64,000 nt of DNA. Source: Mesorhizobium sp. B2-3-12. Lineage in GTDB: Bacteria; Pseudomonadota; Alphaproteobacteria; Rhizobiales; Rhizobiaceae. The stretch is from positions 248,001-312,000 of the forward strand of contig NZ_VFVR01000008.1 in assembly GCF_006442205.1 (NCBI RefSeq), given 5' to 3'. The position numbers and the translations under genes were made by a program. Below are positions 8,328-17,061 of this stretch, in pieces. The notes beneath the pieces were generated by a model. It saw only the letters and a program-made list of their open reading frames with translations. It did not search any database and was not told the origin of the DNA. Position 1 is the first letter of the stretch, and each line of letters begins with the position of its first letter.

Positions 8328-9248
8328 CCGATATTTGGGCCGACGTCTGGACCGCCGATTCTTCGCTTCTTCACCGAGGCGACACTAGCGGCGCAGGCGT
8401 ATCGGATTGGGTTGGGCGGCGCGCCCAGCGCTAAGTCGCTATCGTTTTCGTTCCATATTCACGCGCGGTCGGCGCGCTCGAGGTACCCGCCGGTTGCCGC
8501 ACACGCCTCTTGCGCAAGGAGATTTATACATATTGGAAGCCCGTCCCATTGGGGATCTTCGGTCCGTTCGTCGGCTTGAATTGACCAGTGGCGGCTTGGT
8601 GATGGCCTGGATCGTGCGCTCGAACAGGCAATGGGGGAGCGCAGGATATTCTGCGATGCAGCATGCACTGGCTGCGACGCGTAGCAGCGCATAGGCGATC
8701 ATCGCTGCGAAGAGCCACAGGGTAGATGGCGTTGTCGTTGTTGCAGAGGAATTTCCGATATTCAGGTGCTGCTTGATCCAGCGGAACGACAGTTCGATCC
8801 GCTGGCATGCACATTGCTATCGACAGTCGCCCGCCACACCCGGCCGCACGCAGCCGGGGTCGGCAGGCGGTTATTGTCGCGTTGTTCTGCTGAATGACCA
8901 CGGGGCGGTTGTGGTGGTGACGGTGGACGGAACTTGTCACGATGACGGTGTCCCGGCGATGGTGGCGGTGGCGCCAAACACGATCGCCGTTGTCGTAGAA
9001 CGCTACCTGGCTGTGAAGTGGCCAGTCTCCCCCCGAGAGGAACGCCTGCCGCTCGGAGCGGGCAATAGGTCGCAGACGTGTCTTGGTGTCGGCCCTCCGC
9101 TGTTCGTGAAGGGCCGAGGGCTAAAGCGGTGCGAACACACGAATTATCGAGGAGGCCTGCCCAAGCCACAAGAGCCTGCGGAATTCGCCGTACTAATTAT
9201 TCCCAGCCTGAAAAAGTACGGGATTTTCCAGTAAGTCCTCGAAAGCAT
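8328..9248. other. Decayed non-coding stretch with gene remnants
   Basis: About 920 bases without an intact gene. It holds the IS4-type transposase remnant listed separately. On the minus strand at about 8840-9080 one frame reads SGGDWPLHSQVAFYDNGDRV and continues into an Arg/His-rich stretch with DTVIV; this might be the remains of a small basic exported protein, but no start signal supports it. The rest shows short frames only. Together with the adjacent tRNA it looks like an old integration or decay zone. Confidence 0.45.
8640..8810 (-). pseudogene. IS4-family transposase C-terminal remnant
   Basis: On the minus strand one frame gives QRIELSFRWIKQHLNI, another RKFLCNNDNAI, and the first resumes with LFAAMIAYALLRVA. 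In intact IS4-type transposases these form one continuous segment: the catalytic-glutamate helix (R-x-x-x-E-L-x-F-x-W-I-K-Q-H-L-x-I) and the following region. At least two frameshifts and missing flanks show the element is dead. No terminal inverted repeats are evident. Confidence 0.65.
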
Positions 9249-9325
9249 TGGTGATCCCGACAGGAATCGAACCTGTGACCTACAGATTAGGAATCTGCCG
9301 CTCTATCCTACTGAGCTACGGGACC
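9249..9325 (-). tRNA. tRNA-Arg (anticodon CCT)
   Basis: Minus-strand cloverleaf: acceptor GGTCCCG pairs with CGGGATC (one G-T wobble), D arm with AGCTCAGTAGGATAGAGC, anticodon stem GCAGA/TCTGT around loop TTCCTAA with anticodon CCT, T arm containing GGTTCGATTCC, discriminator A and an encoded CCA. It reads AGG arginine codons, which are rare in such GC-rich genomes. It flanks the decayed region at 8328-9248; tRNA 3' ends are common integration targets, but I saw no direct repeat of the 3' end within the window. Confidence 0.95.
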
Positions 9326-9410
9326 ACGCGGCCCGACACATAGCCGCTTCGGATCGTTTCGCCAAGAGGCCGGCCGAAGGCAATTCGGCCGGCTGTCCTG
9401 GTCACAGGCG

Positions 9411-10574
9411 TCAGGCGGCCAGCGCCGTCTCCGCCAGTTTCACCCAATAGCTCATGCCGTGCGGGATGGCTTCGTCGTTGAAGTCATAGGCCGGGTTGTG
9501 GAGCCCGGCGGTCTCGCCATTGCCGATGAAGATGAAGGCTCCGGGCCGGGCTTCCAGCATGTAGGAGAAATCCTCGCCGCCCATTACCGGCTGGATCTCG
9601 CGATGCACCTGGGCGTCGCCCGCCACGTCGGCGGCCACATCGCTGGCGAAGATCGTTTCATTTGCGTGGTTGAAGGTCACCGGATAGTTCGCGTCATAGT
9701 CGACTTCGATCGTCGCGCCATAGGCGGTGGCCAGCCCCGCGCAGATCGCGCGGATCCGTTCTTCCGACTTCTTGGCCACTTCCTTCTTCAGCGTGCGCAC
9801 GGTGCCGGCGATCTCGGCCGATTCCGGGATGATGTTGTAGGCGTCGCCGGCGTGGAACTTGGTCACCGACACCACCACGGCCTCGACCGGATCGGTGCTG
9901 CGCGAGGCGATCGTCTGCAAGGCGCCGACCAACTGGCTGGTGATGACGATCGGGTCGATCGTGCCGTGCGGCATCGCCGCATGGCCGCCCTTGCCTTTCA
10001 CGGTGATGGTGAATTCGGCCGTCGCCGCCATGATCGGACCCGGGCGGATGGCGAACTGGCCGACCGGCAGGCCCGGCATGTTGTGCATACCGAACACTTT
10101 CGCGATGTCGAAGCGCTCCATCATGCCGTCCTTGACCATCTCGTTGCCGCCGCCGCCGCCTTCTTCCGCCGGCTGGAAGATCACCGCCACGGAGCCGGCG
10201 AAATTGCGCGTCTCGGCGAGATATTTCGCCGCCCCGAGCAGCATCGCGGTGTGGCCGTCATGACCGCAGGCATGCATCTTGCCCGGAATGGTCGACGCGT
10301 AGGGCTTGCCGGTGATCTCCTTGAGCGGCAATGCGTCCATGTCGGCGCGCAGCCCGATCGTGGGACCTTCGCCCTGACGGCCGCGGATGATGCCGACGAC
10401 GCCTGTCTTGCCGAGGCCCGTCACCACATCGTCGCAGCCGAACTCTTTCAGCTTTTCGGTGACGAAGGCCGCCGTCTTGAAGACATCGAAGTTCAGTTCT
10501 GGTGTCTGATGCAGATGCCGTCGCCAGCCGGCGACTTCGTCCTGCATTTCGGCGGCGCGGTTCAGGATTGGCAT
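9411..10574 (-). CDS. M20 aminoacylase/hippurate-hydrolase-type amidohydrolase
   Basis: Cytosolic dizinc amidohydrolase of 387 residues, typical length. Visible motifs: LRADMDALP at 75-83, HACGHDGHT at 101-109 (metal Cys/His), QPAEEGGGG near 134-142 with the catalytic glutamates, and the MGGEDFSYML segment near the C-terminus with the last ligand region. The family hydrolyses N-acyl amino acids, hippurate, IAA-amino acid conjugates or related amides; the sequence does not say which. It is a single gene, divergent from the DD-carboxypeptidase gene and followed by the tRNA. Confidence 0.9.
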   Translation of the reverse strand: MPILNRAAEMQDEVAGWRRHLHQTPELNFDVFKTAAFVTEKLKEFGCDDVVTGLGKTGVVGIIRGRQGEGPTIGLRADMDALPLKEITGKPYASTIPGKMHACGHDGHTAMLLGAAKYLAETRNFAGSVAVIFQPAEEGGGGGNEMVKDGMMERFDIAKVFGMHNMPGLPVGQFAIRPGPIMAATAEFTITVKGKGGHAAMPHGTIDPIVITSQLVGALQTIASRSTDPVEAVVVSVTKFHAGDAYNIIPESAEIAGTVRTLKKEVAKKSEERIRAICAGLATAYGATIEVDYDANYPVTFNHANETIFASDVAADVAGDAQVHREIQPVMGGEDFSYMLEARPGAFIFIGNGETAGLHNPAYDFNDEAIPHGMSYWVKLAETALAA

Positions 10575-10789
10575 GATGGTTCCATTTCGTTGTTGGTGCA
10601 GCCGGCTTCAGCCCGATGTTTTGGAATTGTGATTGTCGGGCGCTTTGCCATGTTGGCGTCACATAGGGTAAATAGCACCGCAATAATGCGGTCCGGTTTT
10701 TGAGGGTCGGATCCTTATGCTGGCGGTCACGTAACGAAATCTTACGGAGCCAGGGGCAATCACGGCAAGAGGCGATTTCGGATTCGATC

Positions 10790-11956
10790 ATGCGGCACAG
10801 GCATTTCCTCAAATTATTCTCGGCTGGCGCAATCATGCTGTCGGTCCTGGCGGGGCCGGCGCTGGCCAATCCGGTGGTGGTCTTCGACCTCAAAAGCGGC
10901 CAGATCCTGCAGCATCAGGATGCGTTCAAGCGCTGGTACCCGGCCTCGCTCAGCAAGCTGATGACCGCCTATGTGACCTTCCGGGCGATCGCGGCCGGGG
11001 AAGTCCAGCTCGATTCGCCGATCAAGGTGACAAAACACTCGGCCGGCGAACCGCCGAGCAAAATGGGTTTCAAGCCCGGCTCGGTGATGCGGCTCGACAA
11101 TGCGCTGAAGATGATGTTGGTCAAATCGGCCAATGACATAGCCATGGCGGTCGGCGAGAATGTCGGCGGCTCGCAGGCAGCCTTTGCCGAAAGGATGAAC
11201 GCCGAGGCGGCCCGGCTCGGCATGAACGGTACCCATTTCGTCAACCCGAACGGCCTTTACTCGCCCGACCAGTACACGACGGCGCGCGACCTTTCGATCC
11301 TGGTGATGGCGATCCGCCGCGAGTTTCCGCAATATGCGCCATGGTTCTCGATCGAGGGGCTTGCTGTCGGCAAGAAAGCCATTCCGAACTACAATCTCCT
11401 GATCGGCCGCTATCCCGGCGCCGACGGCATGAAGACCGGCTTCGTCTGCCCGTCCGGCTTCAACATGATCGGTTCGGCGACACGCAACGGGCGCACGCTG
11501 GTGGCGGTCGTGCTCGGCGAGAAGTCGGCGGTCAGCCGTGCCGAAACCGCGGCCAAACTGCTCGACGAAGGCTTTGACGCGCCTGCCGCTGCCGGCCCGG
11601 CCACCGTCACCACGCTTGCTCCTTACGGTGACCTGATCTCGCCCAACGACATGCATGACGAGGTTTGCAAGAAGAAGACGAAGGCGGAGCAGTCCGAGGC
11701 GCCGCCCGCCGCCGCCAAGAACGAGCCTAAATCGCCCTATCGGGAGAAGCTCGATCACGTGCCGACACTGGTTGCCGTCGGCCTTGGCGGCGCCACCGGT
11801 CCGGCGCCGAAAGCGATCCTCGACGAGGGCACGCAGGAATATGCCGACGTGCCGATCCCGACCTGGCGGCCCGACAAGCCGGTACCCGCCGGCACGGGCC
11901 CGAAAGTCGTGGGTGCCGCCGCGCAAGGCGACCAGCCGGTCAAGGTCGCGAATTAA
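10790..11956 (+). CDS. D-alanyl-D-alanine carboxypeptidase (S11 family)
   Basis: Periplasmic penicillin-binding serine peptidase that trims the terminal D-Ala from peptidoglycan stem peptides. The 388-residue product has a signal peptide ending near ALA-NP (residue 27), SLSK at 53-56 (acylated serine and lysine), SAN at 113-115 and KTG at 215-217, in correct order. The catalytic domain ends near 265. The remaining 120 residues are a Lys/Glu/Pro/Ala-rich linker and tail instead of a clear PBP5_C domain, so membrane attachment is uncertain. The start at 10790 gives the proper signal peptide; an in-frame extension to 10700 is rejected. It lies three bases before the COG0523 gene, so the two are co-transcribed. 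Confidence 0.92.
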   Translation: MRHRHFLKLFSAGAIMLSVLAGPALANPVVVFDLKSGQILQHQDAFKRWYPASLSKLMTAYVTFRAIAAGEVQLDSPIKVTKHSAGEPPSKMGFKPGSVMRLDNALKMMLVKSANDIAMAVGENVGGSQAAFAERMNAEAARLGMNGTHFVNPNGLYSPDQYTTARDLSILVMAIRREFPQYAPWFSIEGLAVGKKAIPNYNLLIGRYPGADGMKTGFVCPSGFNMIGSATRNGRTLVAVVLGEKSAVSRAETAAKLLDEGFDAPAAAGPATVTTLAPYGDLISPNDMHDEVCKKKTKAEQSEAPPAAAKNEPKSPYREKLDHVPTLVAVGLGGATGPAPKAILDEGTQEYADVPIPTWRPDKPVPAGTGPKVVGAAAQGDQPVKVAN

Positions 11957-11959
11957 CCA

Positions 11960-13084
11960 ATGAGCGGTTTTCCGATTCCTGTCTCGGTGCTGACCGGCTT
12001 CCTCGGCGCCGGCAAAACGACATTGCTCAACCGGCTGCTCAAGGATCCGGCGCTGGCCGATACCGCGGTCATCATCAACGAGTATGGCGAGGTGGCGATC
12101 GACCATCTGCTGGTCGAGCAGGCCTCGGACGGCATCATCCAGCTTTCCGATGGCTGCCTGTGCTGCACGGTGCGTGGTGAGCTGGTCGACACGCTGGCCG
12201 ACCTGGTCGACCGGCTGCAGACCGGCCGTATCGCCCGGCTTGCCCGCGTCATCGTCGAGACGACGGGGCTGGCCGACCCGGCGCCGGTGTTGCAGTCCAT
12301 CATGGCGCATCCGGCGCTGGTCCAGGCTTTTCGGCTCGATGGTGTCATCACCCTGGTCGATGCGGTCAACGGCAATGCCACGCTCGATGCCCATGTCGAG
12401 GCCGTCAAGCAGGTGGCGGTGGCCGACCGCATTGTGCTCTCCAAGGCCGATCTGGTCGATGATCCCGGCGATCTCGAAATGCTGCGGACGCGCCTGCGGC
12501 AGATCAATCCCTCGGCTCAACTGCTCGATGTCGGGGAGACGAGAACCGGGGTGGCGGCACTGTTTGACTGCGGGCTCTACAATCCGGCGACCAAATCGGC
12601 CGACGTGCGGCGCTGGCTCGGCGAGGAAGCCGCGCACGACCATGACCATCACCATGGCGTCCATGACCATGCAGACCATGATCATGGGCACAGCCACGAT
12701 CATGGTCATAGGCATGACCAGCGCGTACGCTCCTATTCGCTGGTCCATGAAGGAGCGGTGCCGTTTTCGGCCATAGAGATGTTCCTTGATTTGCTGCGCT
12801 CGACACATGGCGAGCACCTGCTGCGCATGAAGGGCGTCATCGAACTCAAGGAGGATCCGTCGCGTCCGCTGGTCGTGCATGGCGTCCAGAAGATCCTGCA
12901 TCCGCCGGCGCGGCTGCCGTCCTGGCCGGACAGCCAGCGCGGCACGCGGCTGGTGCTGATCACGCTCGACATGCCGGAAGACTATGTGCGCCGGCTGTTC
13001 GCCGCCTTCACCAACCGGCCGTCGGTCGACACGCCCGACCGCGCGGCGCTGGAAAACAACCCGCTGGCGATCGCCGGGCTGTAA
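11960..13084 (+). CDS. COG0523 (CobW/ZNG1-type) GTPase metallochaperone
   Basis: G3E-family GTPase of 374 residues, probably moving zinc or another metal to a client enzyme. Walker A GFLGAGKTT at 13-21, the metal-binding GCLCCT (CxCC) at 65-70, ETTG at 100-103 and SKAD at 161-164 are all present. A His/Asp-rich stretch at about 226-253 holds some sixteen histidines and separates the GTPase from the C-terminal CobW_C domain; it should bind several metal ions. Follows the DD-carboxypeptidase gene by three bases. It is not beside cobalamin genes, which argues against CobW proper. No Zur box was recognised upstream, so its metal remains an inference. Confidence 0.88.
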   Translation: MSGFPIPVSVLTGFLGAGKTTLLNRLLKDPALADTAVIINEYGEVAIDHLLVEQASDGIIQLSDGCLCCTVRGELVDTLADLVDRLQTGRIARLARVIVETTGLADPAPVLQSIMAHPALVQAFRLDGVITLVDAVNGNATLDAHVEAVKQVAVADRIVLSKADLVDDPGDLEMLRTRLRQINPSAQLLDVGETRTGVAALFDCGLYNPATKSADVRRWLGEEAAHDHDHHHGVHDHADHDHGHSHDHGHRHDQRVRSYSLVHEGAVPFSAIEMFLDLLRSTHGEHLLRMKGVIELKEDPSRPLVVHGVQKILHPPARLPSWPDSQRGTRLVLITLDMPEDYVRRLFAAFTNRPSVDTPDRAALENNPLAIAGL

Positions 13085-13093
13085 TTTTTTCGA

Positions 13094-13327
13094 TTATTGC
13101 CCGCCGCGCTCGACCAGAAAGCGATGGCCACCGGAAATCGCCGCTGTTTCAATCAGCTGGTGGCCGGCGTCCGAGCAGAAGGCGGGGATGTCGATGACGG
13201 CCAGCGGGTCGGTGGTTTCCAGCCAGAGCCGGCTGCCCGGCCGCATGCCTGCCAGCCGCTTCTTCGCCTTCAGCACGGGCAGAGGGCAGTTCAACCCCTT
13301 CAGATCATAGACGGTGTCGCTGGCCAC
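13094..13327 (-). CDS. TusA-like sulfurtransferase
   Basis: Small cytosolic protein of 77 residues with the TusA/SirA signature: a predicted beta strand (VYDLKGLNCPLPVLKAK) carrying the active cysteine Cys14 in CPLP, then a compact alpha/beta fold ending in an amphipathic strand. Family members carry persulfide sulfur to tRNA thiolation, molybdenum cofactor or other pathways. Convergent with the COG0523 gene nine bases away, and five bases downstream of the L,D-transpeptidase gene on the same strand. Partners are not evident nearby. Confidence 0.88.
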   Translation of the reverse strand: MASDTVYDLKGLNCPLPVLKAKKRLAGMRPGSRLWLETTDPLAVIDIPAFCSDAGHQLIETAAISGGHRFLVERGGQ

Positions 13328-13332
13328 GGCGA

Positions 13333-14661
13333 TCAGCCGCCGAACATGCCGAGCAGCTTGTTCTTCAGCTTCGTCACCCGGCTCTCATCGGCGCTGGCGG
13401 CCTGCGTTTCGGCCGGCTGGGCTTCCGTCGGAGCAGCGATGGTCGCGGTGGCGACGGGAGCTTCCTTGGCGGCCTTGGCGGCTTCCTTTGCGGCCACCGC
13501 TTGCGCCTTGGCTGCTTCCTTTTCTGCTATCGCCTGCGCCTTGGCTGCTTCCTTCGCCGCCTTTGCCGCTTCTATCGCCGCCAGCCGTTCTCGCTCAGCT
13601 TTCTCCTTGGCGGCTTTTTCGGCGTCGAGTGCCGCCATCTTGCGGCCGGCGGGCGAATCGATGCGGCCCATGCGCGCCGTCTCGGTCACCGAACCGTCGG
13701 TGTTGAGCGACGGCGGATCGATCGGCACGCGCTCGCCGCGCGCGCGCCGCTTCGACCAGTCGGAGACGATGCTGGCTTCCTTGATGCCCGCAATCGTCGG
13801 CTTGGGTGGCGGCACGCTGGCCTTGAGCGCGCTGTTGAAGGCCGCGTCATAGGTGCTTTGATAGGCGTTGTAGGCGCTCTTCAGCGAATCCGGCTGCGTG
13901 GTCGCCGGGCAGGCGCCGGTCGGATCGAAGGTCTGGCCGTCGGCGGCAACCTGGTTGAAGACGTAGCGCTTCTCGCACACGTCGACCTTCGGCGGCACCT
14001 TGGTGACCTCGAAATTATCGTAACCGACCTTGAGCATCTTCCAGAATTCGTAGTTCGGGTCGTTGCGGTAGCGCGCCATATTGGCGGCGGTCATGCGGAA
14101 CGGAAAAGCCTGGATCTGGAACTCGGTCTGCCCACCCTGAAAGGCGTCGCGGCCGAAGGCATAGATCTGCTCGATCTGTGCGTCGGTCATCGAATAGCAG
14201 CCCGACGACGAGCAGGCGCCGTGCACCATCAGGTTCTGGCCGGTACGGCCATTGGCACGGTCATAGGCGTTGGGAAAGCCGATGTTGAAGGACAAATGGT
14301 AGTTCGAGCGCGGATTCATCTGCGATGGCCGCACCGTGTAGAAACCTTCCGGCGCCTGGCGGTCGCCCTCGGTGTATTTCGGCCCGAGCTTACCCGACCA
14401 TTTGCAGATATCGTAGCTCGCCACCATGTCGTAGCGGCCGTTGGTCTTGGCCTTCCAGATTTCGAGCTTGCCTTCTTCCTTGAAGATGCGCGCCATCACC
14501 GAGGAGGTGCGGACCATGCCCTTGGCTCTCATGTCGGCAAGGATCTTGTCGGGCAGCGGCTTGTTGGCCTCGGGGGCGAAATCCTTCATCGACGAATCAT
14601 TGCAGCCGGCAACGACTATCGAGGCAATGAGGACTCCGGTGCGGGCGAGCTTGGCAAACAT
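13333..14661 (-). CDS. Lipoprotein L,D-transpeptidase (YkuD) with Ala/Lys-rich tail
   Basis: Product of 442 residues. The lipobox VVAGC at 16-20 predicts an acylated lipoprotein. A YkuD catalytic core follows, with HGACSSSGCYS: His147, Ser153, Gly154, catalytic Cys155. This should be an envelope L,D-transpeptidase making 3-3 crosslinks or attaching proteins to peptidoglycan, or a related carboxypeptidase. After residue 300 a basic linker leads to a helical tail (about 360-415) of repeated AAKEAAKAQA-like units, then a short C-terminal segment with KLKNKLLGMFGG. Start 14661 is chosen for the signal sequence; an in-frame extension to 14781 adds no recognised sequence. Confidence 0.85.
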   Translation of the reverse strand: MFAKLARTGVLIASIVVAGCNDSSMKDFAPEANKPLPDKILADMRAKGMVRTSSVMARIFKEEGKLEIWKAKTNGRYDMVASYDICKWSGKLGPKYTEGDRQAPEGFYTVRPSQMNPRSNYHLSFNIGFPNAYDRANGRTGQNLMVHGACSSSGCYSMTDAQIEQIYAFGRDAFQGGQTEFQIQAFPFRMTAANMARYRNDPNYEFWKMLKVGYDNFEVTKVPPKVDVCEKRYVFNQVAADGQTFDPTGACPATTQPDSLKSAYNAYQSTYDAAFNSALKASVPPPKPTIAGIKEASIVSDWSKRRARGERVPIDPPSLNTDGSVTETARMGRIDSPAGRKMAALDAEKAAKEKAERERLAAIEAAKAAKEAAKAQAIAEKEAAKAQAVAAKEAAKAAKEAPVATATIAAPTEAQPAETQAASADESRVTKLKNKLLGMFGG

Positions 14662-14897
14662 GGATACGGCTATGTCTTTCCTTCGAGCCCATGGCTTGAA
14701 AACAGCCGGACCCGCATGCTGAACACCCACGGACCGTAAGCCCGTTAACCTTGAAAATTCCTTACCGCAAGCCTTGGCCAACCCCTCGCGGCATTTTCAT
14801 TGACCCGAATGGGGCGGCATTTTTGTGGCGAAATTGCTCATTGCCGCCACATTAACGCGGGCAGACGGGGTCCGAAGGCTTCGCCGCCGTCATGAAT

Positions 14898-15848
14898 TCA
14901 GAGGCTACGGCCCATGGCCAGGTATTTCTCGCGGCGCTGTTCGCGGAAATCCGTGTTGGCGCCGGCCAATTCCTGCATCGTCTTGGCGATGAGGTCGCCG
15001 GTCGCGGCGATCACCGTTTCGGGCGCGCGCTGGGCGCCGCCCATCGGCTCGGGGATGATGGCGTCGATGATCTTCAGCTCAAGCAGGTCCTGGGCGGTGA
15101 TCTTCATGTTGGTCGCCGCATCCTTGGAGCGGGTCGTGTCGCGCCACAGGATCGAGGCGGCACCCTCGGGCGAAATCACCGAATAGATCGCATGCTCGAG
15201 CATATAGACGCGGTTGGCGGTGGCGATCGCGATGGCGCCGCCCGAGCCGCCTTCGCCGATGACCACCGAGATCGACGGCACTTTGAGCGCCAGGCAGGCG
15301 GAGGTCGAGCGGGCAATGGCTTCGGCCTGGCCGCGCTCCTCGGCGCCGACGCCGGGATAGGCGCCCGCGGTGTCGACCAGGGTCAGAAGCGGGATCTTGA
15401 AACGGTCGGCAAGCTCCATCAGCCGCACCGCCTTGCGGTAGCCTTCGGGCCGCACAGAGCCGAAATTGTGCTTCAGCCGGCTTGTCGTGTCGGAACCCTT
15501 TTCCTGGCCGAGGATCGCCACCGGTTCGCCGCGGAAACGGGCGAAGCCGCCGACGATCGCCTGGTCCTCGCCGAAATTGCGGTCGCCGGCGAGCGGCGTG
15601 AAATCGCTGAACAGGCCTTTGATGTAGTCGACGCAATGCGGCCGGTCGGAGTGGCGCGCCACCTGCACCTTCTGCCATGGCGTCAGCGCCTTGTAGAGTT
15701 CGCGCAGCGCGTCGCGCGAGCGCTTCTCGAGCCTGGTGATCTCATCGGCGACATCGACCGCCTCGCCGTTCTCGGCAAGCTTCTTGAGCTCAAGGATCTT
15801 GAGCTCGAGATCCTGCACCGGCTTTTCGAAATCGAGGTAATTGTACAT
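14898..15848 (-). CDS. accA: Acetyl-CoA carboxylase carboxyltransferase subunit alpha
   Basis: Carboxyltransferase alpha subunit, 316 residues, expected length about 317. It transfers the carboxyl group from biotin to acetyl-CoA in the first step of fatty acid synthesis, as a complex with AccD (not in this window). N-terminal YLDFEKPVQDLELKI, the central DTAGAYPG oxyanion loop, GEGGSGGA, and SPEGAASILWRD are family landmarks. Start 15848 matches the conserved MYNYLDFEKP start. Downstream of xerD on the same strand with about 100 bases between, as seen in other Rhizobiales. Confidence 0.97.
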   Translation of the reverse strand: MYNYLDFEKPVQDLELKILELKKLAENGEAVDVADEITRLEKRSRDALRELYKALTPWQKVQVARHSDRPHCVDYIKGLFSDFTPLAGDRNFGEDQAIVGGFARFRGEPVAILGQEKGSDTTSRLKHNFGSVRPEGYRKAVRLMELADRFKIPLLTLVDTAGAYPGVGAEERGQAEAIARSTSACLALKVPSISVVIGEGGSGGAIAIATANRVYMLEHAIYSVISPEGAASILWRDTTRSKDAATNMKITAQDLLELKIIDAIIPEPMGGAQRAPETVIAATGDLIAKTMQELAGANTDFREQRREKYLAMGRSL

Positions 15849-15946
15849 GCGTGAGCGGACCGATACGTCGGAAGGCAAGGACCGCGGAACCGTTGAAACC
15901 AAGGCTCCGGGCGGTGAAATGTCGTCCTCACATAGCGATATGAGGC

Positions 15947-16864
15947 CTAGTCGGCAAGCGGATGATGATCGTTGACCAGCCGCACCAGCCGCTCTTCCAG
16001 CACATGGGTGTAAATCTGTGTCGTCGATATGTCGGCATGGCCAAGCAGTTGCTGCACGGCCCTGAGATCGGCGCCGTTCTGCAGGAGATGGCTGGCGAAA
16101 GCATGGCGCAGCACGTGGGGCGAGATCTTGGCCGAGGCAATGCCGGCGCGCGCCGCCAGCCCTTTCAGGTCACGGGCAAAGACCTGGCGCGAAAGATAGC
16201 CGCTGTCGGATGCCGCCGGGAACAGGAACGGGCTGTCGGCGAAGGCAGGCAGCTTGGCGCGAGCGTCAAGCCAGCTCCGCATAGCCGCCCGCGCCTTGGC
16301 CGATAGCGGCACCATGCGTTCCTTGTCGCCCTTGCCGCGCACCATGAAGAAACGGTCGTCGCGCTGGGCCACGGTCACCGGCAGGCCGACCAACTCGGAA
16401 ACGCGCAGGCCTGTCGCGTAGAGCACCTCGACCAGCGCGTGCAGGCGCAAGGCCGCCAGCCTGTCGGCATAACCGAGCCCGGCATCGCCGGCCTCGTGCG
16501 CGGCGCGGTCGATCAGCCGGCCGGTTTCGGCCTCGCTCATCGTCTTGGGCAGCGGGCGGCCCTTTTTGGGACTGTCCAGCGTGCCGGTCGGATCGTCGCC
16601 GCGCAGGCCTTCTGCATAGAGGAACTTGAAAAACTGGCGGATCGCCGACAGTTTGCGCGCCTGCGAGGTCGGCGCGAAGCCGCGCGCTGCGATGTCGTCG
16701 AGATAGGCGCGGATATCGGCGGCAGCCGCACCGGCGAGCCCGCCACCGATTTCTTGTGAGGCATCCTCCAGGTCGCGGCGATACGACGACAGCGTGTTCT
16801 CGGCCGCGCCCCGCTCGGCGCTCATCATTTCCAGGAAGGCCTCGATGCGGGCGGCGCTGTTCAT
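15947..16864 (-). CDS. xerD: Tyrosine site-specific recombinase XerD
   Basis: Resolves chromosome dimers at dif together with XerC at the division septum. The 305-residue product has an N-terminal SAM-like core-binding domain (about 5-90) and a catalytic domain with Arg154 (TGLRVSEL), Lys178 (RGKGDKE), His250 and Arg253 (HVLRHAF), His276 (LGHADIS) and nucleophile Tyr285 (QIYTH), so the RKHRHY set is complete. Chosen start ATG 16864 has GAAGG just before it; a TTG at 16873 is possible. Position between a conserved small membrane protein and accA, divergent from aroK, is the usual rhizobial context and argues for chromosomal XerD over a phage integrase. Confidence 0.93.
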   Translation of the reverse strand: MNSAARIEAFLEMMSAERGAAENTLSSYRRDLEDASQEIGGGLAGAAAADIRAYLDDIAARGFAPTSQARKLSAIRQFFKFLYAEGLRGDDPTGTLDSPKKGRPLPKTMSEAETGRLIDRAAHEAGDAGLGYADRLAALRLHALVEVLYATGLRVSELVGLPVTVAQRDDRFFMVRGKGDKERMVPLSAKARAAMRSWLDARAKLPAFADSPFLFPAASDSGYLSRQVFARDLKGLAARAGIASAKISPHVLRHAFASHLLQNGADLRAVQQLLGHADISTTQIYTHVLEERLVRLVNDHHPLAD

Positions 16865-16908
16865 TGCCTTCAAGGGTCAGGTTCCGAGGTCAGTTTTTGG
16901 TTTCGAGA

Positions 16909-17061
16909 TCAGTTTTTCTTGGGGTTCAGCTTTTCCTGGGGGATGCGCACGCTCATCTCGGCTTTTTTCGGCTCGACGAACATCACCAGGGCGAACATCG
17001 TACCATAGGCAATGCCGGCCAGAATCGCTGCTATCACGACAAAGCGAAACAGTGTCGGCAT
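16909..17061 (-). CDS. 50-residue single-helix membrane protein
   Basis: ATG at 17061, stop TGA at 16909-16911, 50 residues. One transmembrane helix (about 6-30, FRFVVIAAILAGIAYGTMFA) is followed by a charged cytoplasmic or periplasmic tail with EPKKAEMSVRIPQEKLNPKK. A GAGA ribosome site lies six bases upstream. It sits 44 bases before xerD and is divergent from aroK. I recognise a similar short protein at this place in other Rhizobiales (often ending in MSVRVP...NP), which supports it as a real gene. Function unknown. Confidence 0.8.
   Translation of the reverse strand: MPTLFRFVVIAAILAGIAYGTMFALVMFVEPKKAEMSVRIPQEKLNPKKN

Noticed and set aside
12632..12730. Tandem DNA repeat in the COG0523 gene
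   Set aside because: The CATGACCATGAT-like repetition only reflects the His/Asp-rich metal loop of the protein.
10814..12901. A very long minus-strand open frame (695 codons) opposite the DD-carboxypeptidase and COG0523 genes
   Set aside because: It is antisense to two genes with complete catalytic motifs, has Arg/His/Asp-rich low-complexity composition, and shows no family resemblance. GC-rich DNA creates such frames.
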